From Membranipora membranacea (lineage: Eukaryota > Bryozoa > Gymnolaemata > Cheilostomatida > Membraniporidae), in contig OU612070.1 in NCBI GenBank assembly GCA_914767715.1, forward strand, positions 12,605,501 to 12,665,500: 60,000 nt of DNA. Reading direction: 5' to 3'. Positions 12,328 to 24,413 of this stretch are shown one piece after another (within the stretch, counting starts at the first letter, position 1; every line of letters starts with the position of its first letter). The notes under the pieces are model-generated. The model was not told the DNA's origin, did not search any database, and saw only the letters and a program-made list of their open reading frames with translations. A program made the position numbers and the translations under genes.

Positions 12328-12634
12328 ACCACTGCTGCCACACAGCCAAATGTGTGCTTATAGAATTCTGTATAGCTCAAAACTAATAAAATGAGGCTGC
12401 AATCTCAGCATTGTCACCTAATGAGCAAATAATTTGCACAAACTGATCGTCAAAATTAGGGTATGAAATTAATTATCTACCGGGGCACGTAGATTTCAAG
12501 CCCTGATTTTGAAGATCAGTTTGTGCAAATCATTTGCCCATTAGGTGACAATTATGAGATTTAAATCTCAATTAATTTTCTTGGAGCTATGCAGAATTCA
12601 ATGAGCACACATTTTCATGAGTGGCAGCAGTAGT
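12328..12634. mobile_element. 307-bp foldback MITE with TTAA target duplication
   Basis: The ends read ACCACTGCTGCCAC and, in complement, ACTACTGCTGCCAC. The two halves pair over most of their length, for example gtcacctaatgagcaaat.atttgcacaaactgatc near 12413-12450 with its complement near 12510-12552. TTAA lies on both sides (12324-12327 and 12635-12638), the target choice of piggyBac-type transposases. The right arm has the undisturbed site gaatgtcTTAAgtagcc (read on minus, 42618-42632) with a single TTAA. This is direct evidence of insertion after the arms duplicated. Confidence 0.93.
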
Positions 12635-13106
12635 TTAAGTAGCCAGCTGTATCCACCAGATGGGAGTTGTTCTAGCGTTATGACAGTGTCTTTGCCCGAA
12701 GCGAACATTCTCAGGCATTTAGTTTTGAAGTAATTTATGTATCATAGTACTATTTATATCAACTATCGATTATTATGATGCTGATTAATGCTGGCATGCG
12801 GCATGCGTAATGCCGGCAACTTGTCATGTATGCTCCTAACCTTTGAGCAAGCAAACTCTCCGAGGTTCTGTGATTATATTATGTCATTTTTAAAGTGAAA
12901 GATTTTGTCACCATTTTTTGTAAGAATAAACATAAAAAAGACATTTACCAAAGAAAAGAGAGTAAAAGACAAAAAAAATTCACTCACTGCAAACAAATAA
13001 ATATCAGCAAACATAACTTTGGTGAATAATTTTCTATTTGTTGTTATTTGCACTCGGTGAGAAAGGGGACAAATCAATGTAAAAACCATTCCGAAAAGTG
13101 ATCATA

Positions 13107-14335
13107 CTACATCATTGCCACCATAAGCAACAGGCCCAGTCCAACTGACATCCAAGCTGCATGGCAACTGTTCCTAGCTTCATTATTTAAACTCTCAAAA
13201 CTGTTGCTCTGATTTGTTCCTGTTTGGTAGACGAAGCAGCTGATGTAAAGCTTTGAATAGAAGTATCAGCAACAGGTGCTCTGGTAGTATTGTCATCTAC
13301 AATAGCTTTGGTGCTTGACTCCGCAGCTGTTGCCGTTGTTGTGGTTGAGAGGTTTGGGGTAGCAGGGGGACTATTTGATGGACTCGATGTAGAGTTAGTG
13401 ACTTTGAAATTAGCTGCTGGGCACGATGATACCCATGTATTCAGTTGTTTACAGTTCTGAGAGCTCACAGGCTCACATATTCCTGGATGAGATATCGCCA
13501 CTCCTGCAGGTGTGTCTCCTGAAATAGATTTGCTTTACGTATAATAAAACTGAAATAACAAATTTATATGACACCGGTTAACAAGAATGACAGTAGACCT
13601 GACCTGACCAGCACCCTGACATGATGGCCTCCAAACTATCTAAAACCACTAGAGTATATATATAATATATTGATCGCATAATAGTTACACACACAAAATT
13701 TCGTCTAGATCATATATTTACCTGTGTCCCAGACACAGTTTGGATCGCCCAATTCTTCACCATTGCTGACTCCGTCACCATCACTGTCTTTGTTACACAA
13801 GTCAACTGTCCAAGTCTACATAAGCAATGTATTGCTATAGTTTAGTTGTCATCTTCCGCTCATTATGATGTGATTATTATGAGAAACATTCTAACCCTGT
13901 GCACCATGTTCTAGGATGTCGGTAAAAAATATATCACTCTATTACTCTACCAAATACAGAGTCAACTCCAACAGCTTTCAATAGCGATGCTGTCTATTTT
14001 TTATTTTGCGCTACGCTGACATGACTATACCATAAATTGAGGGTGCAATGTTTTGTATTATAAGATGATTACAAATTTATGATGTCATCAATCTTTTTCA
14101 TGTCGTTGATAATACAACTTACATGGCCTGCGATAGCGTAATCGGATCTAAAGCTGTTCACAGCTCCGCCTCCTTTTACAGTTGTATGTCCCACACCCCT
14201 CCAGATATCCTCAGTACCTGACAGGCAATACAACTGTCAGGCACTAAGCTGCAATTAGGAATATCTGACTTATATGATTGGAAGGCCTTGCAGGTCACAA
14301 TACCAATCCATAGCAAAACAACCGTAGCAATACAA
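13107..14335 (-). pseudogene. Temptin-like secreted protein gene, left copy (frameshifted)
   Basis: Temptins are small secreted cysteine-containing proteins, first known as a mollusc pheromone component. Exons: 14335-14123, 13815-13722 and 13518-13107. The acceptors are tatcag, gtag and tttcag, and the donors gtaagt and gtaaat. Exon 1 begins with a hydrophobic signal-peptide core (IATVVLLWIGIVTCKA), then FQSYKSDIPN, and later WRGVGHTTVKGGGAVNSF. Exon 2 gives the family signature DLCNKDSDGDGVSNGEELGD then PNCVW. Exon 3 starts GDTPAGVAISHPGICEP, followed by a Ser/Thr-rich stalk and a hydrophobic C-terminus (GLGLLLMVAMM) that may be a GPI signal or membrane anchor. Lesions relative to the right copy are two extra bases in exon 1 near 14230 and one missing base near 13205. 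The initiator exon was not identified. Confidence 0.78.
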
Positions 14336-15458
14336 CTGATACAAGAAATGACAACTAACTACAAAGAAATCTTCAGATTGAAAGATGGGAAATGAATATT
14401 TTTTTCATTATGGTTGGCGATATGTACCTGAACAGATCAGCAAATTCATTCTCAAATTGTGATGATCATTTTGGCAAAATTCTTAATCTAAGTGTTATCA
14501 ACAGCGATGAAACCCCTACCTCATTCCAGTAGATGACAAACACAATAATATGTAATACTTCGGCTCTGTTTATTAAACTTTTTAGCTCAGATAGCGATTG
14601 CTAACTGTTTAGATTTTATCAGATAACAGTTGCTTATAAAATCACCAAGCAGGATTGATATTTGTGTTTTAAATTTCAGTCAACATTTGAAACGGTAATA
14701 GGGCAATTATAATAACATGATATTTGGTAACAGACAACTACTCAACAGCTTGATCGCCCCCAGCTGAGAACCTTCTTGGTTCGAATCAAGAAACTTAACT
14801 TTGCTAAATATTTTACATATCCATCAGTTTTGTGGTAATATGATCTGATGCTCAGTGCAAAGTATTTGGTGGTATTATTGCGCAGCTTCATTATTATGTA
14901 AGCGACAGCGGTAGCTTAGCTACAAGAAAATTTTTATTTCCTCTCACTAGCTGAGGAAGGCCGAAGGGCCTTATAATTACAGTGCTAAATCTAAGGGAGG
15001 AACTACATTAAGATTACTCCTACCCCCCCCCCCTCTCCTACTGCTATACCATTGATCATGCAGAACTGCACACATACCCACATAAACTCATCTTATTGAT
15101 ATTCAGCGAAAAGATAAGTACAACACTACAAAACTTAGGAGTTATCCCGATATGTATAAAGAGGAGACAACAACATGACCAACACGAGTCAGAGATTGTC
15201 CACATGGTTAATGCTATTGTCAACAGAGAGGGTGGGTGGTTGTGGGTGCCAGTTAAAGCCGTAGAGTTTATTATGTATTATTTATCACCTCTATGGTCTT
15301 TATTTACACTTCTATGGTCATGACTGTAGATCAAGACTATCTGTGGTGTGAAAATGATGTGATGTGATGGAGTGATGTAATCAGAGCATGTGTATTATAT
15401 TGCGCCTATCTGTTATGTTATTGCATTTTATTGGATATCATGACAAACTGTTATAACA

Positions 15459-15464
15459 TTTATT
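15459..15464 (-). terminator. Polyadenylation signal AATAAA, ITAM-like gene
   Basis: AATAAA on the minus strand lies about 173 bases after the stop codon. It falls just outside the left-only block, within arm-homologous DNA. Confidence 0.4.
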
Positions 15465-15636
15465 TCAATGATATTTATAAATGGGTTTCATGATCTCTGA
15501 CATACAAAAAGTCTGGAAATAATCTCTCAACATGGATCTAACAAAAAAACATATAAACATTCAAATTCAGGTACTGTCATGTCATTATTGCTTTTATAAC
15601 CTGTATATTCAAAGTATCAAATCAGTTTACGTCCAT

Positions 15637-16323
15637 TTAACCTTCACCTTCAGTCACAGTTATCTTGCTGTATCTAGATTCCCTGGCAGCTGGATCTACT
15701 TTCATGAGTCTTTCATATCGAAGAGTGTCAGCACTCATTGTCTCGGATATGTTCTCAGCTCTTCCTTGGAAGGGCCGGCCATCGTAGCTCTGCGTGGGAG
15801 GAGTCACAGGGACATGGGACACAGGCCCCATTGGATAAAGGTATGACGCTGCGCTTCCTCGTCTGTTTGCCATCATTGTCTGTTGTGGTAGAGAAAAGAC
15901 AGTTTGGTTTCTGTTAGGAGTAGCTGGCAGAGGAGTACGAGGAGTTGGCAGGGGAGGAGTACTTGGTATGGATGTATTAGATCTTACTGAATCTTGAATG
16001 CCTTTCCTCACTGACCTCCCCGCATGTGGTGCTGCTAATTGCAGTTTCTTCAGTATCTGGCTATTGGACCTGTCTTCGAATGGAGATAAAAAAGTTTGAA
16101 CAGCTATGGGAGATGCTAATCCAAGTTCCGCCTGGCGCTGCATGGTAGAGATGACTTTGTTTAGATGTATGACTCTCTCCTCCAAGCACTCAGTCACTTT
16201 CTTAAACCTCGTTGACAATATCATTACATGGGCAACGATAGCTAACAAAACACATAATGTAAGAGCGGATATTGGTGTAGAGACAACAAGAGATTTCCAT
16301 TCTTCCAACGTAGTATGATTCAT
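15637..16323 (-). CDS. Single-pass membrane protein with ITAM-like cytoplasmic tail (228 aa)
   Basis: An uninterrupted frame runs from ATG (16321-16323) to a stop at 15637-15639. Residues 1-17 are a short polar N-terminus without a cleavable signal. Residues about 18-37 form one hydrophobic span (ISALTLCVLLAIVAHVMIL), followed by RFKK, which predicts the C-terminus inside the cell. Residues about 40-70 look like a coiled coil (ECLEERVIHLNKVISTMQR). Residues about 117-140 are a Pro/Ser/Thr tract (STPPLPTPRTPLPATP). The tail contains YERL, eleven residues, then YSKI, matching the ITAM pattern YxxL/I-x(6-12)-YxxL/I; each half also fits the looser ITIM pattern. A TATA box and a polyA signal flank the frame. 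I recognise no named homologue. Signalling through SH2 proteins is inference. The gene is absent from the right arm. Confidence 0.6.
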   Translation of the reverse strand: MNHTTLEEWKSLVVSTPISALTLCVLLAIVAHVMILSTRFKKVTECLEERVIHLNKVISTMQRQAELGLASPIAVQTFLSPFEDRSNSQILKKLQLAAPHAGRSVRKGIQDSVRSNTSIPSTPPLPTPRTPLPATPNRNQTVFSLPQQTMMANRRGSAASYLYPMGPVSHVPVTPPTQSYDGRPFQGRAENISETMSADTLRYERLMKVDPAARESRYSKITVTEGEG

Positions 16324-16413
16324 TGCTCAGCTTGGATGGGTCTTGTATAGTGTGCTGACTCAGTTTGAGCTCTAGTGGCTATGCGGTTGAAAGCCTCTGA
16401 TAGCAGGATTCTG

Positions 16414-16421
16414 TTTTTATA
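16414..16421 (-). promoter_or_regulatory. TATA box of the ITAM-like gene
   Basis: On the minus strand the sequence reads TATAAAAA about 92 bases upstream of the ATG at 16323. That spacing allows a transcription start about 30 bases downstream and a short leader. Confidence 0.5.
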
Positions 16422-16662
16422 TACGCTGACATAAATGCCAATACAAAAAGGTGTCAGTCTGCTTTGGCATATTCAAAACATCAACGTGATACAATTAGCT
16501 AATTCCCATCTGCCATTGACTTTGATAACCATATACAATTGGGTTCGCTGATCTGCAATCAGGGGTGGGTGTATTACACCTTGAAGTGTTAACAGATGCT
16601 CATCTCTTCCACTATCTATTTTCTGTGCGATTTCAAGGTTAGTTTTCCCACCTCACGATAAC

Positions 16663-16690
16663 ACAGAGTAAGGATATATCCTTACTCTGT
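16663..16690. repeat. 28-bp perfect palindrome
   Basis: The sequence acagagtaaggata is followed directly by its complement tatccttactctgt with no loop. It lies upstream of the ITAM-like gene in the left-only block. Confidence 0.85.
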
Positions 16691-18035
16691 AACGATAATA
16701 AACGATACTACACTCCTAATAAAGTAATTTAAAACTAAATTTTCCGTTAATTCAACGCACGTGTGTAGGTTTGAGCCTAGTCAGTTTCATTTCCGCCCCC
16801 ACAGAATGTAATTGCACAATATTTGCCATATACTGTGTTGAGGAAATTCACAAAAATGTTCATGGTTTTTTTTTTGCACTGAGCCATGATGCACCATCAA
16901 ATTGTGTATTTTGTCAAAGATTTTTTAATTAAGTAAGGATGAAGATGAAGGAAGCCTTGAACATATACTGCAAATAGATACACGGAAGAATGATATCAAG
17001 GTCAACACCGTGTAGGAGAAGCTCAGATGAAAAGCAAGGGACGTACTTTGAGCCTTGAGGTAAAAGTGCCAGGCCTTCAGCCCTCAGATTTGTAGGCTCT
17101 GAGTTCTTGTTCAACTTTAGTACACTGATTAATTGGGTTTGTTTTGCCCCTTCTGGGTAGCTAAGAGCTGCCTGTAGACTGAGACAGAGACAGTTTTCAG
17201 CCTCATGTCCATTTCTTCAGATTTCACCCACCCACAATCTAAGTATGACCCCTATGACAGCGAGGTGACTTGTCTCTCAAGCGTTACAAACCAAAGACTG
17301 ACAATGTGCGAAGGACACATATGCTCATGCTAAAGAGTAATGGCGGGACTGCTAACTCTTCTCTCTCAAGAGTAGATCTGCCCTTTTTCCAATGCTATGA
17401 CCTTTTCAAGAGCATGTAATCTTCTCTTTTTTTAAGGTTGAACTTGATATTAATATGCAATACTTATCCCTATTCAACACCAACTCATATTCAAGCTTTC
17501 AAGCTATGTTTACAATAACACATCGCTGTGATACAAGTTTTTTTTCATCGGAATAATATGGCTTCACGAATAATTTGAAGCCCTAAAATTTAGGGTCTTA
17601 TTGCAAAATATGTTTGCCCCTGACCCACCCAGCATAAGAATGCTCAGGCACCTCTCCCACACCCTCCAAGCGCGCCACAAGCCTGCTGTGCTTATTATCA
17701 TACAAGCCATCTCTATCCCCAACAGCATACATAGATTTTTTCCATAACCTTGAATATTGATATTCGGGCCATTGAATTTCTTCTCACGTCTTGTTATTGG
17801 CTGAGATATTGTCTGAGAAAACTCAAGATGTGTGAAGGACAGAAATATTCTTTATATAAAAAGATTTATATGCGGAAATTATTTGCATCGGATTCTTTTC
17901 AATGCCTTATTCACTGTGTTTATATATAATTTTTGGGGTAGATCTGAGGCTAATTTTGATGTTGTTCAAACTATGGAAATGGCTCCGAGAATGGCCTGAG
18001 CTTCAAGTTTCAGCTCGCGCTTATCGCACTATAGC

Positions 18036-18300
18036 GAGCTGATATGGCTGAGGGGTTAGCCTCAAATACTCTGATGCGGGAGGCTGGGGTTCAAATCCTG
18101 GTGGCGGCAGATTTTTTTGAGGTTTTTTGTTCCCAGCTCTATCATAGGAATGACTGCATATTCCGAGATCGAGCCAAGAGGTGACAACTCAGCTCGATCG
18201 AGGCCGATTTAAAAATTCACATGGAAACATGGTGATTCTGACCTTCAGTCATCCCATAAAGAAACCTTGGGGTTAAGTTTTATATGAAGTATTAATGTGT
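18036..18300 (+). mobile_element. tRNA-derived SINE
   Basis: The head resembles a tRNA: an A-box-like TGGCTGAGGGGTTAG at 18045-18059 and a perfect B box GGTTCAAATCC at 18088-18098. The acceptor stem does not pair, so it is not a functional tRNA gene. A body of about 180 bases with a T-rich start follows (to about 18300); its true end is uncertain. RNA polymerase III promotion is inferred from the boxes. Confidence 0.55.
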
Positions 18301-20179
18301 CAAATGTGTTCGAGAAAACTCAAGGTGCCCGTGGCAATATCATTTAGAGTATATTTTAAGATCCATCCTTCAACTTTTCAGCCTTCATATAGAACTATTG
18401 TCTCGTAACCCACCATTTCCTGAATAATAGGGGGCCTGTGCTGCTGATCTCAACCATAGAGTTTCCTCTCCCGCACAAACAGTTTTGAAACAACTGCATT
18501 ACCCATGTCAATGGTTAGTGTCTTGCACATTTATCTGGAAGTCACAGGATTGTCAGATGAAGCATTATCTTGTGCTTGGTGAGACCTCTCAGAAAGCTAA
18601 AGTAACAGTAACAGTTTGATGAGTTCACCATAATATCCTGTAGATTCTCTTTGTTTGTATTGAGAGCATCGATGTGATTTAAAATTTAACAGAAGTAAGT
18701 TGCCAGAAGATTATTTAGAGTATTTCACAGTTGTTGCCTGTTAATTGGAGCAATGTCTAACAAGAGGGATTTCCACTTACCCAGCTATTTTAGTCATAGC
18801 CGTTATGTCAGTTGATGACAGTGGAATAAGTTGATATGACATGGATCTTTTTCTCTCTGCTTAAGTTTTTTTTTCTGTCACTGCATGAAAAACATCCCTA
18901 AAGATGATTGTAGATTGACAATAAAAGTTTATAATCTTTTTATGACATATATATAATGATCTCGTTGCTGTTTTGCATGCCCAGCACACTAGTTTGTTGT
19001 ACCTTTGGTCTTTTTTCAAAGATGCCCAAATCACTGGAAGCATTGAGCTTGTTTTAACATTGGGTATTCCACAGCTGTAACAGGAGACCACCACAACAAA
19101 GGTGATAGTTCATCCTTTACTGTGTGAAGAACTTTCTAAGCACTTGGGTATCTATTTACGAGGAAAGATTTCAGTAATATCTCATCAGCAGCTTGATGAA
19201 AAGTAAGACTTTGACAGTGATATAGAAAAATTCCTATTTCATGGAGATGGCATTATTTTAGAGTAATTTTCCAACTAGCACCTACAATTGATGTTCACAA
19301 TAGAGACCTTGAGTCCTTGAGACCTATTTTTTAAGATGTAGTACAGCAATTACATGGGTGTAAAACGGTTTCAAATTACAATATCAATCATCTTATTAGT
19401 GCATTATGTTGTTTTGCACTATGTTAAATTTCACTAGGCCATTCAGGTGAAAGATAGTGTAATATATTGCTATCAAATTTGAATGTTCACAAGGATGCTA
19501 TTTCTCTCACAATTGGTATCTCAATAATAGTTGCAACCTCTCCCATGATGAGTGGACAAGTCACATGGCATTGGGCAAATTTAATCAGTTTAGCAGTGAT
19601 GAAACCTTAGTTTGAAAGAAAGGAGAATGAAACGTCCCGGTGTGGCCTTATGACCTTGCCTAATTGACTTCAGATTGGTCAGAAGTAAGGAATCCTATTT
19701 TTTCGAGGTTAAGGACAGTGGAGATATATTGCTACAAGGTAAATAATATAGGACTAAATAGCTGATATTTAACTTTAAATTGAACTTGCCGATACATCCA
19801 GAAATACAATAATTTAACTCATAGACTAAAACTTTCCAGCTATGCAGATACAAAAATAGCACAACATAAGTTTTCATTAATAACAAAAGTAATACAATGC
19901 TTTCATCCTATCCACTGACCACCCTTTTTTACTTGCCCAAGTTCCACCACCATGTCTAAAACAGTTAGGAGTTCACAAATCTGCTTATGACAACTACTGA
20001 ATTCATATGCCTTGAAATTAGACAAAGCAGAACAACTTGATTCATAAACATTGAGGTCAACAGAGCATCGAAAAAGGTCCTTATTTGGATAATGTTTTTG
20101 CCAAGCATTGGCAATCGCAATGGCTTAGGCTAGATAGAGTCATCATAACATATCAAATTTTTCCTGACTTCTATATTCG

Positions 20180-22250
20180 CACATCCCCTACATTGCGTCA
20201 TAAGGACCAGCGGAAGAACCTCAACAGAGCTTTAAAAGAGTGTGATAATGTGTTTTGCCTTATCATTGCCTCTGATGCGAAAAGCATATACCCACTTAGA
20301 ATAGTCTTACAATGTGGCAAGTGGAAGTTGACTTGTTTGCGTTATGTTTGGTGCAGTAAGGTGTAAAGTAATGTGCCTAGAAAAGTGTTGCCCTAATTGG
20401 AAGCAAACATGCTCCTAGTTCGTGACCAAAGAAGCCATTTGTCATGATTATAATGTGGTTATTTCTGACACTCGGCTAAGCAATGTAATTTTGGGAAGTG
20501 TAGTTTTAGGCTGTTATCTTGCTACATCATCACTTTTCATCAGGTGTACCAATTTTGACTTTGAATAAGCTGAAGGAGTCTTCACACAGAATATTTTGCA
20601 ATCCTAAAACTGCTACCTTAGGAGTCATCTATTTTACTCACACCTATTCCATGGTTGCAACAAGGTGTATCAAACTGGGAGACATATATACTACAGGTGT
20701 TGCATTCAAAGTGCTGCCCTTGGAGTATGTTCAAGTGATCAATTAAATATAAATAAGTTACATATATATCTTCGTTAGGAACTCATGAAGTGTGTCTGAA
20801 AGTTACACATCGCAAATTACGTTTTTTGTGAATCGGTGTCTCAACGATAATCGGAAACCTTCCCCCTATGATTGAGGAGACGACCAATATGTTATTGAGG
20901 GAATATAACGAAGTTGGCAGCGGTGACATCCCAACTGACAAACTATATTAGCTTGAAGAATTACACAGATTGCGCTCCAACCAGTTGGGGAAATTCCTCA
21001 CCTTTGTTTACCTGTGATTGAAATTCTGTGAGTGTTTGAATCCACCTATTCTGCTATTTGCTTTCTGCTTTTCTGCTATCCCTGGATAATGCAAACTACT
21101 GGTTGTTTAACCTTATGACCTTAAACTTATTCACTTTTGTTTGATTAGAAGAAAGGAATGCCAGGGTGATCTGCATAAGATCTTTTCAAGGTTAATGATA
21201 GGGGAGAACAATTGCTAGATTAACAAGTTAGGAATAAAAACCTGGTTGTTTAACTTATAGCTGATTGATAAACTAACAGTTTAATGTGCTGGAGCTAAAA
21301 CAAATTATTTCAGCTATGAGGGTACAATAAGAAAATAAGTTTTTTATGGGGTTGACTTTCATCTTCATATCACAATTGATATCTCAGTGATAATGCATAA
21401 TGCCCTACCGTGATCCTGGGACGGGGCGGTACAACTACCGTAGAACCATCATGCTTCTCTGCATGTATTTTTACTCATAACTTCTGGGCTAATTGGTCAA
21501 TGACCTTCTTACTTCCACATTATATCCAGCAATGTCTCAATTTTGATTATTGCAAAGTTTTGAGGATGGGTGCGCATAACTTCCTGGATTATAGCCAGAT
21601 AAAAAATTGTCTTCTTGATTTTGTTTATATGCTTTTTTTATGGCTCCCTGCAGGTCATATTACATGTCACAACATAACATTATTACAGCCTGATGAAAGT
21701 ATTGGCTGTAATCTAATGGGTGATATTATAACATAGATTGTGCCCAAAGTCCGCCATCATGTCAAGAAGAAGAACCTCAACAGAGCTGTGATAAAGTGTG
21801 ATAAAGTATCTTTGCCTTACTATTACAACTGTTGTGTAAAGCATACGACAACCTACCTAGATTAATGTTTCAATGTGGGGAAGTTTACGTAGCAGTGTGT
21901 TGTGTTCAGTGCAGTGAGGTGTAAGTTAATGTGCCTAGAAGAAAAGCGTGATCTTTTAATGATCTAAATATACCCTTAGATTATCAACCAAGAAACCATA
22001 TGTTTTGATTAAAGTGTGGTTATTTCTGACACCCAGCTAAGAAATGTATCAGCAGAAAATGTAGTGGTGCCTAGAATCTTGCTACATCATCTTATTTTTA
22101 TCAGTCATACCTAAACCTTAATGCAGCGTAAGATGTCTCTTTAAGCACAATATGTTGCTACTTCTAAGCTGTCACTTTATAAGTCATCTGTTTTACTCAT
22201 CTCTACCTCCTGTTTACACTGAGGTATAAACAAACTATGACGTTCTTACA
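20180..22250. repeat. Tandem duplication within left arm (two units)
   Basis: Unit one (about 20180-20760) and unit two (about 21740-22250) share agaacctcaacagagct (20214, 21769), tgtgg..agtg.a..ttgac, gtgtaaagtaatgtgcctagaa (20363, 21920), and tatttctgacac.c.gctaag (20460, 22020). The right arm carries the mirror pair at 36000-36490 and 37960-38390, so the tandem event is older than the inverted duplication. Open frames at 20085-20366 and 38126-38386 share NLNRA..ECD and CYVWCSKV words, but neither is open end to end in all copies. Confidence 0.65.
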
Positions 22251-22602
22251 CAACTCGTATCACACTCCAATCGCTGCTCTCGATTTACATTTCAACCAGA
22301 GATTTCAATTAACAATATGCAGATGTTCTCCCTGTTGTGCAGAAAATAAAAAAACATAACCAAAAATAAAACTAGAAACTAACTCGACCAATGAATATCA
22401 AATTCTTTGACGAAGCTATGAGTCATATAAATTGAAAATCAGTTTTTAGGTAGATGCAAGACGTGAATATATCAAATAAAAAGCGATGTTCAGTCCATGA
22501 ATTATTTAAAACTCACTGATGATAATAGCTTATACCATGAAGTATTATACAGCAAAATAGAAAAGAAAAGTGAAAGGCTGGGTGACACAATGGCCGAAGA
22601 TT

Positions 22603-22845
22603 TTATTCTGTAGACATAATAGATTGTCTTGAAGTCATTTGTCCTGATATTGACAAGGAAAACAGTTTGAAGTGGTAATCTATATGCCTTAGGATCTTAT
22701 AGTGAGAGGCTGGGAGAGACTGCGACACATACAGTAAGTTGCTATCAATGTTTGTCTCGGAAAGTTTGAGAGTTAGTCTCCTGGTATTATGGGACTGCGG
22801 CAATATCATACTTTCCTTTTTCAGATAATCAACAATTTGACTCAC
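22603..22845 (-). other. Open stretch conserved in both arms
   Basis: It reads without a stop through SQIVDYLKKESMILPQSHNT and later NLLYVSQSLPASHY. The right arm copy (35427-35636, plus) has the same frame with few changes but ends earlier. Most differences alter amino acids, so I see no sign of protein-level selection. Neither copy starts with ATG. Possible exon of unknown function, or chance. Confidence 0.25.
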
Positions 22846-23172
22846 CTTGGAATACCTTCTTGTACATGTATCAAAGTTGAGATGACATCACCATATTTGG
22901 TTCATCATAAGGCCTATGTGTATATGATGTTATAATCCTTGCTTATCTGTTGCCTATACCTTGAACTACAGTCTACAGCCACTCAGAAAAATGTATGTTC
23001 ATTCAATGCGGTATACAATGAATATAATAATAGTCGCTTCAAACTCAGAATTACCACCCAATGATTTGAGAATACCATAGAATAAATTATTTGATAGAGT
23101 AACGATGTCATTGATTCAACTAGTTACATTGAAAAACATCACTATTTCACCTAGTTCCTTGATCTCGTATTC

Positions 23173-23320
23173 TGATTTTGACAACGAACTTGTGCAAATT
23201 ATTTCAAAGAAAAGACGATTCTGAGATTAAAGGATTGCTTAAGTTATATTTTAGCTATACAAAGTTCACAGAAACCACATTTTCCTGAGTGACAGCAGTA
23301 GTTTGAATGTTCTGCATGCA
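23173..23320. mobile_element. Half copy of the TTAA foldback element
   Basis: The segment from ctgattttgacaacgaacttgtgcaaat to gacagcagtagtttgaa follows one half of the 12328-12634 element (12505-12638) with divergence. It begins exactly where left/right arm homology ends (about 23172), so it marks the inner breakpoint of the inverted duplication. Confidence 0.65.
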
Positions 23321-24413
23321 AACTTGCCAAGTCTCCCTATTTAGGTGGGACCCTCCAGATTTCCACACCCACTTCTGGCCAATTCCCACTTTTAATAATT
23401 CTCACTATTTCCTCCAGATTTGAGAGAAAAAAGCCCTATCACAATTTTTTTGTAACCATCCAAGCACCTGTTGATGAGTCCCAGAGACCCATGTGTTGAT
23501 GATAATTGTTTAAAGTGTATTTCACCTCAGTTTGATATGTTAGTACTAGTACAAATACAAAGATAAATTTATTTGGGATCAAATATGCGTTTTTAGCCCT
23601 TCCTAGTGGCTAGAAACGCTCTGAGAGCATCAACGGCCAGGGCTCTATCCTGTTCCCAATTGGGGGCACACACCGCCCTCAAAACCCCAGGTGGATCACT
23701 CTCGAAGTACCACGATGATGTGCAGTATCACTGTAAATTGTAATCTCCCACTTTTTGATTTAAATTACTTGGCAAGTATGTCTGCATGACTTACGCTTAG
23801 TTATTGGCCAATATGAGTTTAGTATGGACAGTGCATAATCATGATCATGATAAAAGTAAGTCTTAACAATAGCCTTCATCAACTGAGGTGTGTTTATGAG
23901 GCTGTAACTAGAAATTAGTGTTCTCGAGAAGCTGCAATGCAATGAAAATTTGAAGAGGTGTGTAAAAAATGTTAGCACACAACATTGTGTTTGTGTTTTG
24001 TCTTGTATGATGAACCCTGCTTGGGGCTTCAGACTGAATATCTCACAATGTATTTAACGACCATGAAGTGACCTTCCTTTCCGTGCAATCGGAAAATGTT
24101 GTATAATCTTGAATTTATGCATCATCACAGCTCTCAATGTAGCGGAAAGTGGGGCTAGAGGTGAAACATGAATTGAGATTATTTCTGAATACATTAGATT
24201 TTGCCACTTTCAGACTGAAATACTGGTAGTTAGCGCTGTTTAACTTCTACCAACACCCTGTCTGGTTGCGATAGAAACACATTAAAGTATTTGTAAAGGG
24301 AACAGGTTTTTGGTATCATTCTAGAGATCTCAGTCTAGTTTAGAACATTATGCTATGTCCAAAAGCAGCCTGTGGCCCAGTTAAGAATTATTTTCACTCA
24401 AAGTTGGGATGAG

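Larger units (their letters stand above)
15545..19345. other. Left-arm-only block of about 3.8 kb
   Basis: Homology with the right arm stops near 15540 (partner about 39250) and resumes near 19350 (partner about 38660). The right arm has only about 600 bases between these points. The block contains the ITAM-like membrane-protein gene, a 28-bp perfect palindrome and a tRNA-derived SINE. Apart from the gene I see no supported coding region in 16450-19345. Confidence 0.7.
1..23172 (+). repeat. Left arm of giant inverted duplication
   Basis: The reverse complement of this segment recurs, with interruptions, at 34958-55374. Anchors read directly include 118-180 against 55200-55260, 2449-2560 against 53870-53970, the temptin-like exons at 13107-14335 against 40452-41903, 19370-19430 against 38600-38660, and 22990-23172 against 34958-35120. 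The last matching block ends at the shared words tct(c/g)atattctg near 23172 on the left and 34958 on the right; beyond that I find no match. The left copy continues past base 1, because base 1 already pairs with about 55374. Identity by eye is about 80-90% in non-coding stretches. This is an old duplication, not two recent alleles. Confidence 0.93.

Noticed and set aside
15532-15846. 104-residue plus-strand open frame
   Set aside because: It is antisense to the 228-residue membrane-protein gene and starts outside it without motif support.
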